In this document: positions 24,487 through 31,468 of the stretch, in pieces
Layout: every line of letters starts with the position of its first letter
How positions within the stretch are numbered: the stretch's first letter is position 1
Source: Bacillota bacterium
GTDB taxonomy: Bacteria; Bacillota; Clostridia; Peptostreptococcales; Anaerovoracaceae
Assembly: GCA_017416795.1 (NCBI GenBank)
Contig: JAFQBD010000042.1
Location: 1-41,594, forward strand
Direction: 5' to 3'
Length of the DNA: 41,594 bases
Made by a program: the position numbers and the translations under genes
The notes under the pieces: generated by a model
What the model was told of the DNA's origin: nothing
Database searches by the model: none
What the model saw: only the letters and a program-made list of their open reading frames with translations

Positions 24487-24544
24487 GGCGACATGGTTGT
24501 CGCGTAAATAAAGCTCTTTTTTGTGCCCCTCAAACCATGCCGCC
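24487..24544 (-). promoter_or_regulatory. Terminator/attenuator-like inverted repeat upstream of ureA
   Basis: Twelve-base arms (24487-24498 with 24533-24544) pair with one G-U around a 34-base loop. On the minus strand the stem is followed by AGTTTTTTAAG, as in an intrinsic terminator. It lies between the NhaC-type gene and ureA. It may end most transcripts from the sigma-54 promoter, or act as a regulated attenuator for the urease genes. The loop also contains a poor promoter-like pair (TTGAGG, then TATTTA, 17 apart). Confidence 0.6.
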
Positions 24545-24566
24545 CGATAATCTTTTTTTTATTATA

Positions 24567-25916
24567 TTACCATACAAATCCCGCTACTGTAAACAGTACG
24601 ATAGCGATAATTGTTGGTAATGCGATCATTGGTAATGCAGTCTTAGCATATTCTGCGTTACTGATTCCAGTAACTGCTGATGCCAGAGTTGCAGCGTCGC
24701 CATAGAAGCAAGCATGGCTTCCAAACGCTCCTGCAGATACAATCGCTGCTCCTGCAAGAAGTGGGTTGCCACCAAGTGAAATTGCCAGTGGAATAAGGAT
24801 TGGTGATGCGATTGTCATAGTTCCCCAGAAGCTTCCTGTGCACATTGCTATGAAAGCACAAACTATGAATGAAATAACAGGGAGCAGATTAGCGCTCAAT
24901 ACAGGTTCTGCTACGGATATTACGTATTCTGTCAACCCCAGTTCTGCATTTGCTGCCTGAAGTACGAACGCAGAAATTACGATAGCTGTTACCAGCACCA
25001 TACTCTTGAAACCTTCTACTGAATGGTCACAGAATTCTCCGATAGTCATCAGCTTTGATGGAATGTAAAGAACGAAACATACTACAAAGCCAACTGCCAT
25101 TCCTACGAGGATATCATTAGTTACCAGAGTAACAACAATGAGGATTACCAGAGGAATAATGAAATACAGAGGATTTGATTTCTTGACATCAGTATATCCT
25201 TCCATTTCCTTGTGTGTCTCGTGGTAATATGGTGAACATGTGTCTCCTCCTGCCGCTCTCTGCTGGGCTTTTCTCATTGGACCCCAAGTTGGGATGATTT
25301 TAAAACCAATGAGAGGTACTATTAATATTGCAGCCCATGCATAAAATACAAATGGCAAGGTGTGGATATACGCTGTAAATGAACTGCCATCAACAAGAAC
25401 ACCAAGATCTTCATATTGTGATATCATTAAGATAGCCCATGATGACATCGGTACCAGTACACATACTGCAGCACCTGTGGAGTTGATCGTATAGGCCATC
25501 AATTCTCTGGATACCTTGTTCTTATCTCCAATATTTCTCATCGCTGTTCCTACACCCAGATTGTTAAGATAGTCGTCAATAAATACAATAATGCCTAGGA
25601 TCCACGTGATGAGTATGGTCATGCCTTGCGTTTTTGCTATTTTAGCTCCCCAGTCAGCGAAGCCTAATGCTCCACCTGATTTTTCGAGTAATACGATTAC
25701 CATTCCAAAGAAGCCAAATACTAGAATGAACCAAGCATTTTCAGCTACGACCGTTGAGAATCCATTTAGGAACTCAGTAAAGAAGGAACCCTTATAAACT
25801 AAAATGTAACCTACGAGTGCCCCTATAATAAGTGGTTCCACTGTTCGTTTGGTTATTATTGCGGTCACTATTACAACGAGAACCGGAACCAAACTAATAA
25901 TTCCATAAGTGTCCAT
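24567..25916 (-). CDS. NhaC-family transporter under a sigma-54 promoter, upstream of ureA
   Basis: An integral membrane protein of 449 residues and about twelve hydrophobic segments, in the NhaC/ion-transporter superfamily. The I-D-D-Y-L-N-N-L motif lies near residue 113, then V-P-M-S-S-W and G-S-F-W-G-T. It is equally long as, and clearly homologous to, the transporter at 17169. Sodium/proton exchange is the family's textbook role, but other cargo such as organic anions or amines is possible. GGAGG precedes the ATG by five bases, and the sigma-54 promoter lies 45-61 bases upstream. The urease genes follow in the same direction. Confidence 0.88.
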   Translation of the reverse strand: MDTYGIISLVPVLVVIVTAIITKRTVEPLIIGALVGYILVYKGSFFTEFLNGFSTVVAENAWFILVFGFFGMVIVLLEKSGGALGFADWGAKIAKTQGMTILITWILGIIVFIDDYLNNLGVGTAMRNIGDKNKVSRELMAYTINSTGAAVCVLVPMSSWAILMISQYEDLGVLVDGSSFTAYIHTLPFVFYAWAAILIVPLIGFKIIPTWGPMRKAQQRAAGGDTCSPYYHETHKEMEGYTDVKKSNPLYFIIPLVILIVVTLVTNDILVGMAVGFVVCFVLYIPSKLMTIGEFCDHSVEGFKSMVLVTAIVISAFVLQAANAELGLTEYVISVAEPVLSANLLPVISFIVCAFIAMCTGSFWGTMTIASPILIPLAISLGGNPLLAGAAIVSAGAFGSHACFYGDAATLASAVTGISNAEYAKTALPMIALPTIIAIVLFTVAGFVW

Positions 25917-25960
25917 ATCTTCCTCCTTTTTATGTATTTAGTATATTTGTTCACTTATAT

Positions 25961-25977
25961 AGCAATTATCATGCCAA
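25961..25977 (-). promoter_or_regulatory. Sigma-54 (RpoN) promoter
   Basis: On the minus strand the sequence TTGGCATGATAATTGCT matches the -24/-12 consensus YTGGCACGRNNNTTGCW at every fixed position but one (T for C). The GG and GC elements are exactly ten bases apart. The predicted start is near 25950, leaving a 34-base leader to the NhaC-type gene. Confidence 0.88.
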
Positions 25978-26026
25978 GTGCGAATTTTCTGTATTTTTCA
26001 ATGTTTTCACTATTTCTTTTGAATAA

Positions 26027-26070
26027 AAAGACAAATAGGTGTAAGTATATACTTACACCTATTTGTCTTT
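26027..26070. promoter_or_regulatory. Perfect 44-base palindrome: activator site and possible terminator
   Basis: Two 22-base arms are exactly complementary with no spacer. The centre holds TGTAAG-TATATA-CTTACA (26040-26057), the best of three dyads between the activator gene and its likely target. The centre is about 98 bases upstream of the predicted sigma-54 start, a usual enhancer distance. On the minus strand the hairpin is followed by TTTTT, so it may also end the activator transcript. Confidence 0.7.
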
Positions 26071-26113
26071 ATGTTTTTCTCTAAGCTTGTATTTTCAACG
26101 GTTATAGACATGA

Positions 26114-26131
26114 TGTAATTCTATGCTTACA
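26114..26131. promoter_or_regulatory. Second activator-site dyad
   Basis: TGTAAT-TCTATG-CTTACA has the same half-sites and six-base spacer as the dyad in the 44-base palindrome, with one mismatch. It is about 170 bases upstream of the sigma-54 start. Confidence 0.6.
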
Positions 26132-26132
26132 C

Positions 26133-26150
26133 TGTGCGTATACACTTACA
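26133..26150. promoter_or_regulatory. Third activator-site dyad
   Basis: TGTGCG-TATACA-CTTACA keeps one perfect half-site and four of six bases of the other. Its centre is 19 bases from that of the second dyad, about two helical turns, so two dimers could bind the same face of DNA. Confidence 0.5.
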
Positions 26151-26180
26151 TCTTTTATCTTTATTTTATCCCTTTCTCTA

Positions 26181-27536
26181 CTATAACCCCAACCTGTTCA
26201 TTTTCTGATATAACAAAGGTCTAGAAATTTTCAAAACTCCTGCAGCTTTTGTCTTGTTTCCATTACATTCATTCAAAACCTGTATGATTATTTCCCTTTC
26301 AGCTTTTTTCTTCGCGGCATCAATAGGGTTGTCGGATGATACATCATACACATCCTGCTGCTTTTGTGCTCCAGGCAGCTCAACATCCTCTGCAGTAATA
26401 CGACCACCCTTTGAAAAGGCGATTGCCCTTTCTATGACATTCTGAAGCTCTCGCACATTCCCCGGCCAATCGTAACTCTTGAGCTTTTTATATACATCAT
26501 CATCTACATATCTGATTGTCTTTCCCACAGTTCTGCTATATTTCTTTATAAAATCGTCCGCTAATATCGGAATATCTTCTTTTCTCTGGCGAAGCGGCGG
26601 TACTATTATTAAAATGACATGAAGTCTGTAGAACAGATCTTGCCTAAACTTACCATCTTTAACAAGTTTCCTCATGTCCTGATTAGTCGTTGCTACTACA
26701 CGAGCATCGATTGAGATACTTTTATCACTTCCGATTTTTTCAATCTCGTTTTCCTGCAGTGCTCTTAGCAGTTTTGGCTGTATAGCATATGACATCTGAT
26801 TTATTTCATCAATAAACAGCGTACCATTGTCAGCCTGTTCAAACTTACCTTTCATACCTTCTTTTCTGGCACCTGTGAAACTTCCTCCCTCATATCCAAA
26901 GAGTTCCGATTCTGCTAAGCTCTCAGGCAAATTCGCCGCATTCATTTTTACAAAATTGTTTTTCGAGCGTCTACTCATATTATGTATCGCATGAGCTACC
27001 AGTTCTTTACCTGTGCCAGTCTCTCCATAAATCAAAACGGTAGCATCCGATAAGGCTGCACTCCTTATATCTTCCTTTAACTTATCGATAACTTCAGACT
27101 GTCCCAAAATATCGTCTATGGAGTACTTACCGCCGCGAAGCTCATTGATCTCTCTTCTTAGACTATGCAGTTCTTCATCAAGGAATTTAGTATAATTGTC
27201 AGACAATTCATATAAAACCTCAGAAGCTTGCACAACATCATATTCCAGCAATCCTACGCGTTCTCCATTTAAAAACACAGGAACATTTACGCTGATACCG
27301 GCTCCAAAGCTATGATAAAAAACAATCTTAGGTCTGTTAATATACATATTTTCCATCATTCTTGTCTCGGGAAAAACCTCTAATATATCTTTTCCTAAAG
27401 CCCATTCAAGATTAACACCAATATATTTAGCACACTGTTCATTAAGATACTTTACTATTCCTTCAGTATCCACATAAAGCGCTCCCGGAATGTGATCCAG
27501 TATCAATTCAAACTTTTCCATATTATCCAGATTCAT
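26181..27536 (-). CDS. Sigma-54-dependent activator (PAS-AAA-Fis)
   Basis: Bacterial enhancer-binding protein, 451 residues. Residues 1-105 are a PAS-type sensor domain, followed by a helical linker to about 135. The AAA+ core has Walker A G-E-T-G-T-G-K-E (171-178), the sigma-54 contact loop G-S-F-T-G-A (218-223, usual form G-A-F-T-G-A) and Walker B T-L-F-I-D-E (239-244). A Fis-type helix-turn-helix ends the protein (N-G-N-K-T-K-A-A-G-V-L onward). There is no receiver domain, so a small ligand or redox signal through PAS is likelier than phosphorylation. The ATG at 27534-27536 follows AGGAGG. The sigma-54 promoter and three dyads lie just downstream, so the NhaC-urease region is the probable target. 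Confidence 0.93.
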   Translation of the reverse strand: MNLDNMEKFELILDHIPGALYVDTEGIVKYLNEQCAKYIGVNLEWALGKDILEVFPETRMMENMYINRPKIVFYHSFGAGISVNVPVFLNGERVGLLEYDVVQASEVLYELSDNYTKFLDEELHSLRREINELRGGKYSIDDILGQSEVIDKLKEDIRSAALSDATVLIYGETGTGKELVAHAIHNMSRRSKNNFVKMNAANLPESLAESELFGYEGGSFTGARKEGMKGKFEQADNGTLFIDEINQMSYAIQPKLLRALQENEIEKIGSDKSISIDARVVATTNQDMRKLVKDGKFRQDLFYRLHVILIIVPPLRQRKEDIPILADDFIKKYSRTVGKTIRYVDDDVYKKLKSYDWPGNVRELQNVIERAIAFSKGGRITAEDVELPGAQKQQDVYDVSSDNPIDAAKKKAEREIIIQVLNECNGNKTKAAGVLKISRPLLYQKMNRLGL

Positions 27537-27678
27537 CGTTTTCCTCCTGCGCAAATAATGCCACCCCATCTTAGCGTTAGTATATCACATCTATAAATAT
27601 AAAACAGTATTTTCATAAATAAGGGGCTTTATTGCCTCTGTCCTAACAAAGCATAAGGACTTCAAAGACCCTACTCTC

Positions 27679-27802
27679 GTGGAGCATAGGGGGCTTTGCA
27701 TCCTTGCCTACGGCAAGTCTGCCGTCCTGCGCTCGCTTCTGCGTGCTCGGACACCGACAATCCACCGGACTGTCGGTCCCTTTCGGGTTCGAGCCCCCTA
27801 CG
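27679..27802 (-). other. Multi-hairpin element with tRNA-Ala-derived ends
   Basis: No gene lies between the activator and the tRNAs (27537-27851). Inside is a compact element closed by TAGGGGGCT (27687-27695) and its complement (27792-27800). Minus-strand order: a CCC-GAAA-GGG hairpin (27778-27787), an 11-pair hairpin with one mismatch (27753-27777), a weaker GTCC/GGAC hairpin (about 27724-27752), and a six-pair hairpin (27703-27717). Its left end repeats 17 bases of the tRNA-Ala 3' end exactly, and its right end repeats 16 bases of the T arm in inverse orientation. It could be a structured RNA, a repeat element or an integration scar. An apparent short plus-strand reading frame across it is not a gene. 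Confidence 0.5.
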
Positions 27803-27818
27803 TATCTTTATAAATCAA

Positions 27819-27846
27819 AATCGGACGGTATAAATACCGTCCGATT
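27819..27846 (-). terminator. Rho-independent terminator after the tRNA pair
   Basis: Twelve perfect pairs (27819-27830 with 27835-27846) close a four-base loop, with a T-rich minus-strand tail (TTTTGATTT). It starts six bases after the tRNA-Ala CCA end. Confidence 0.85.
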
Positions 27847-27851
27847 CCGAT

Positions 27852-27927
27852 TGGTGGAGCATAGGGGGCTCGAACCCCTGACCTTTTGACTGCCAGTCAA
27901 ACGCGCTCCCAGCTGCGCCAATGCCCC
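27852..27927 (-). tRNA. tRNA-Ala (anticodon GGC)
   Basis: A complete 76-base cloverleaf with encoded CCA. Acceptor GGGGCAT pairs with ATGCTCC and contains the G3-U70 pair that identifies alanine tRNAs. The D stem GCGC, anticodon loop CTGGCAG (anticodon GGC), and T arm AGGGG-TTCGAGC-CCCCT are all intact. It reads GCC codons, with GCU by wobble. Confidence 0.97.
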
Positions 27928-27933
27928 GAAACG

Positions 27934-28009
27934 TGGAGCCACTGGCCGGGATCGAACCGGCCACCTGCACGTTACGAATGTGCTGCTCTGCCAGATGAGC
28001 TACAGTGGC
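27934..28009 (-). tRNA. tRNA-Thr (anticodon CGU)
   Basis: A 76-base cloverleaf with encoded CCA. Acceptor GCCACTG pairs perfectly with CAGTGGC, D stem is GCTC/GAGC, anticodon loop TTCGTAA (anticodon CGT), T arm GCCGG-TTCGATC-CCGGC. The last anticodon-stem pair is an A-C mismatch. It reads ACG codons. It is transcribed six bases ahead of tRNA-Ala. Confidence 0.95.
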
Positions 28010-28031
28010 TTACATCTTAGCTTGCTCCATC

Positions 28032-28060
28032 ATTTTACTATGTTCATATTATCGCGTCAA
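28032..28060 (-). promoter_or_regulatory. Predicted promoter of the tRNA pair
   Basis: TTGACG (28055-28060) and TAAAAT (28032-28037) are exactly 17 bases apart, each five of six to consensus. Transcription would start near 28025, 16 bases before tRNA-Thr. It lies right after the addB stop codon. Confidence 0.7.
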
Positions 28061-28061
28061 G

Positions 28062-31000
28062 CTATATCAGCTCATAGCGACATCCGTCGAAGGCCGTATC
28101 AAACATGCAGATACTCTTGTATTCGCAGTATCTGCAGGCTGTCTTATGACCTCCGAATGACTGTTTTCTCTCTTTCTTAGGCTTGATGTCTATTGTGCCG
28201 CTGCATATCTCGCTGCATATCCTCTTGACCTGCATATCCACCTGCTGCATCAGTTCACCGAATTCCTCGTGTTCCATCAGATGTCCTCCCGCTGCAGCCT
28301 TCAGCTCTCGGTTTTTACCGGTTATCTTCACAGGAACTACCTTAGATGAACCGGAGCCTTCCTCTATAAGCTCGCTGTCCATGGCGCTTATCAGCTTCTC
28401 ATCGTTGAGAACTATGCCGACGAGTCTGTAAGAATCATCCAGTCTCTCGGACAGATTGCCGTTAACTCCGCCTTGACCGTCTCCTGCAGATACTGAAACT
28501 TTGTCTGCGTCTGTCTCAATGTCATCTATCTTGAAATAGAACACGCCTGCAGGTTCACTCTTCAGCCCTTCCACTGCCGCCTTCAAGTATATCATCAGCT
28601 GCAGCTTATATCCGCCTCTTATGTGGTCCACATCGACAGTATCGCTGCCCGTCTTATAGTCTACTACTCTGACTGCATCTTCATGCATCACATCCAGCCT
28701 GTCTATCTTGCCCCGGATCAGGACTTCACTGCCGACTGCATCGACCTTGATAGGCGGTAACAGGCTTCCCTTGCCGAACGGTTCTTCGAAGTACATTGAC
28801 TTGATATGGCCTTTTCTCACTTGTTTTATCATAGACCATGCTGCATCGCCGCATATGTCCACAACTCGCTCTGTCCTGTATTTTTCAACCTTTCCGGCAT
28901 CAAGCAATCCTTCATTGAAGCCGTCCATGTCACCATTTATTATATCTGCAACGCGTCTTCTGCACTCTTCTTCCGTGATAGTCATCCAAGGAGATGCCGG
29001 ATCGTCGACAGCCATACCGCTTCCCTCTTCAGGTGTCAGCGCCTTAGATAATGTCATGAGGCAATGATGATAGATGTCGCCTATCTCCCTTGCACCCATT
29101 TCATATACGACGGGAGTCTCGGCGCGCAGCCCGTACATTATGAAGTGAGCGAACGGACAACTGCTGTATTTCTCAAGCCTTGAAGCACTCACAGAGAGAC
29201 TTTCTCTGTCTCCGCGATACAGTGCGTCAGAGAATCTTCTGCCTACGGCTTCTGCCCTGTTGTCAAAGAGCATCCCTGCCTTTACCTTATCAAGTTCCGC
29301 AGGACGATTCTTCTCGTACCAATCCATTATATCGAGCCAGTCCTCATCTATTTCTTCGCCTTCAGAGTACTTCCTAAGAGCCTCCGTAAGATATGCCAAA
29401 GTACCCTCGCGAGAAACCAGCATATCAAAAGCACCTTCGCTTTCTTCGATATCCCCCAGCACATCACAGCTGCCCTTTGCATCGAGAAAATCTCTGATGC
29501 TTTCGAATACTTCAGACGGTCTTTGGCCTTCTCCGCCTTCGCCCGTTCCGGCGCAGCTTATATAAAGCCTCTCTTCAGGAAGATGCAGGGTCCTGTGGAT
29601 AGCAAGGGTCTCTTCTCTTCTTGACACCACATCTCTCTTGGAAAGCTCCATGTCCAGCTCTTCCAGAACAGCCTTTTCTCTGTCGCTTATGAGGCCCTCT
29701 TCGCCCGCCTCCATAGGCAGTACTCCTGCATTGGCACCGGCAATGAGAAGCACCTTGACACGGCTGAGACGTGTCCTTTGCAAAGTGCCCATTATCACTC
29801 TGTCTGAGCTTGTCGGCACGAGACCTATCTCAACTCTCTCCATACCTATAGTCATCAGCTTGAGCAGTTCTTCGTTAGACACTTTTTCTTCGCCCAGTAT
29901 CTCTACTATCTGATCGAGGATACTGCAGATGACGCTCCAGCTCTGGCCTGTTTCTGCGGCTCCTTCTGCAAAGCCCGCAGCTTCCTGCCTGGCTATGAGT
30001 TTTTCTATCCTTTCAGGCATGTTGAATTCGCCGTCAAGAAATCTGTACAGCCCCTTAGTCTTCTTGGCAGCAGTATTGTATTTACCTATAGATGCACCGG
30101 CTTTCTCAACGGTATCTACTATAGTCTCACGCAGACTGTTGAGCATCGACAGATCTTCCGGCGTATATTTGTCACCTGTTCTGGTGAATTCTTTCTTCCA
30201 TGCAGTGCCCTTGATCTTAAAAGAATTGACATAGTTTTCGAGGATGTCTGTCTCATCGGCAGAAAAACCCATGAGTCCTGACTTTATCATCCTCATCACT
30301 GAATCTGTCCTATATCCCTTTGATACTATCTCCATCACAGCCAGCAGACAGCTTACTGCAGGGTGATGCATCACTGTTCGTTTCTTATCTATAAAGAGAG
30401 GTATGCCCCATCTTGTGAATGTCCTTCTCAAGATGTTTCCTCTGCCTTCCATATCGTTACATACTACGACGATGTCTCCGTATTTGTAGCCGTGATCTCT
30501 CACGAGGCAGGATATATATGCTGCTGCTCGCTCTGCCTCAGCATACTGATTAGATGCTGCTACAAGGGTAACGGGTTCTTCCGTACCACCATCTGCGCAG
30601 CACTCGTCAGTTCCGCCTATGCACGCCCATACGCTTTTTTTATCTTCTTCGTCGATCTTACTTACGGTCACCTCTTCGTTGATATCTTCCGCCGTCTTTA
30701 TCAGCTTATCCATGACATGGCGTATAAGATCGAATATTTCATTATCTTCTTCGTAAGTCATCACTATGTTGACTTTTTGAGAAGCCTTTATAAGCCGTTC
30801 GATTATGAGAAGATTTTTAGGGGTGAAAGTATCGAATCCGTATATCCATACTTCTGATTCTGATACCATAGGCGAATTAAGTATCTTCTCTCCGTAGAAC
30901 AATATATAATCTTCAGCATCGAGGTATTTTCCTTCTATCATCTGCTGATACTTATCGTATATCTTATTTATGTCCGTCAGCTTATACTTAAGGTACGTAT

Positions 31001-31418
31001 TTTCATCCAGCTTTTCTATAGTTTCTGCCAGCTCCTTCGGGCCTACTCCGTATCTTTTCATATCGGAAATAACGCCGTATATACGATCGATGAATGAGCT
31101 TTTCCAGCTGAGACCTCTATATACCGTAAGGTCTTTATCTACTTGACCGAGGACCTTTGTCAGCAGCATCTGGCTTCCATACTTATCGATGAGCTGAGGT
31201 CTGCGTCCTCCCGCTTCACTGACTACTTTGTGACCAAGTGCGTTGAAGTCAACGATCCTAAGATCCATCAGACATTCTTTTTCAAGATAAAAAAAGGCAT
31301 CCCTCTCTGCCTGCAGCGAAAATTGGTCTGGCACCAGCAGCAGGGTCCTGCCTTTGATATTTTTGAATATGAATCTTTCTTTATCTGTTGTTTCTGCTCC
31401 GTAATAGATATTAAGCAT
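28062..31418 (-). CDS. addB: AddB subunit of the ATP-dependent helicase-nuclease
   Basis: AddB is the partner of AddA in the recombination-repair nuclease that processes double-strand breaks. The protein has 1118 residues. The amino end shows the inactivated helicase fold of AddB, with L-L-L-V-P-D-Q-F-S-L-Q-A-E and no intact Walker A, where other AddBs often keep G-x-x-G-x-G-K. The C-terminal RecB-type nuclease motif V-V-D-Y-K-T-G with a following L-Q-L-M-I-Y-L is present. Four iron-sulphur cysteines are the one in S-S-C-P-F-A-H-F and Cys1095, 1098 and 1104 (C-R-Y-C...C). The normal downstream neighbour addA is absent; tRNA genes follow instead. AddB-like is sure; partner location is unknown. 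Confidence 0.9.
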   Translation of the reverse strand: MLNIYYGAETTDKERFIFKNIKGRTLLLVPDQFSLQAERDAFFYLEKECLMDLRIVDFNALGHKVVSEAGGRRPQLIDKYGSQMLLTKVLGQVDKDLTVYRGLSWKSSFIDRIYGVISDMKRYGVGPKELAETIEKLDENTYLKYKLTDINKIYDKYQQMIEGKYLDAEDYILFYGEKILNSPMVSESEVWIYGFDTFTPKNLLIIERLIKASQKVNIVMTYEEDNEIFDLIRHVMDKLIKTAEDINEEVTVSKIDEEDKKSVWACIGGTDECCADGGTEEPVTLVAASNQYAEAERAAAYISCLVRDHGYKYGDIVVVCNDMEGRGNILRRTFTRWGIPLFIDKKRTVMHHPAVSCLLAVMEIVSKGYRTDSVMRMIKSGLMGFSADETDILENYVNSFKIKGTAWKKEFTRTGDKYTPEDLSMLNSLRETIVDTVEKAGASIGKYNTAAKKTKGLYRFLDGEFNMPERIEKLIARQEAAGFAEGAAETGQSWSVICSILDQIVEILGEEKVSNEELLKLMTIGMERVEIGLVPTSSDRVIMGTLQRTRLSRVKVLLIAGANAGVLPMEAGEEGLISDREKAVLEELDMELSKRDVVSRREETLAIHRTLHLPEERLYISCAGTGEGGEGQRPSEVFESIRDFLDAKGSCDVLGDIEESEGAFDMLVSREGTLAYLTEALRKYSEGEEIDEDWLDIMDWYEKNRPAELDKVKAGMLFDNRAEAVGRRFSDALYRGDRESLSVSASRLEKYSSCPFAHFIMYGLRAETPVVYEMGAREIGDIYHHCLMTLSKALTPEEGSGMAVDDPASPWMTITEEECRRRVADIINGDMDGFNEGLLDAGKVEKYRTERVVDICGDAAWSMIKQVRKGHIKSMYFEEPFGKGSLLPPIKVDAVGSEVLIRGKIDRLDVMHEDAVRVVDYKTGSDTVDVDHIRGGYKLQLMIYLKAAVEGLKSEPAGVFYFKIDDIETDADKVSVSAGDGQGGVNGNLSERLDDSYRLVGIVLNDEKLISAMDSELIEEGSGSSKVVPVKITGKNRELKAAAGGHLMEHEEFGELMQQVDMQVKRICSEICSGTIDIKPKKERKQSFGGHKTACRYCEYKSICMFDTAFDGCRYELI

Positions 31419-31468
31419 CGGTATATCTGACCTTTCCGATCATCAGATCATTCAACTCATCTTTTGGT

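Noticed and set aside
27545..27570. A sigma-54-like GTGGCA...TTGC sequence before the activator gene
   Set aside because: The GG and GC elements are only eight bases apart instead of ten, so RpoN would not use it.
27704..27889. A short plus-strand reading frame ending in H-R-G-L-E-P-L-T-F
   Set aside because: It runs across the structured element, the terminator and the antisense strand of tRNA-Ala. This ending is the familiar artefact of translating the reverse of a tRNA T arm, and no ribosome binding site precedes it.
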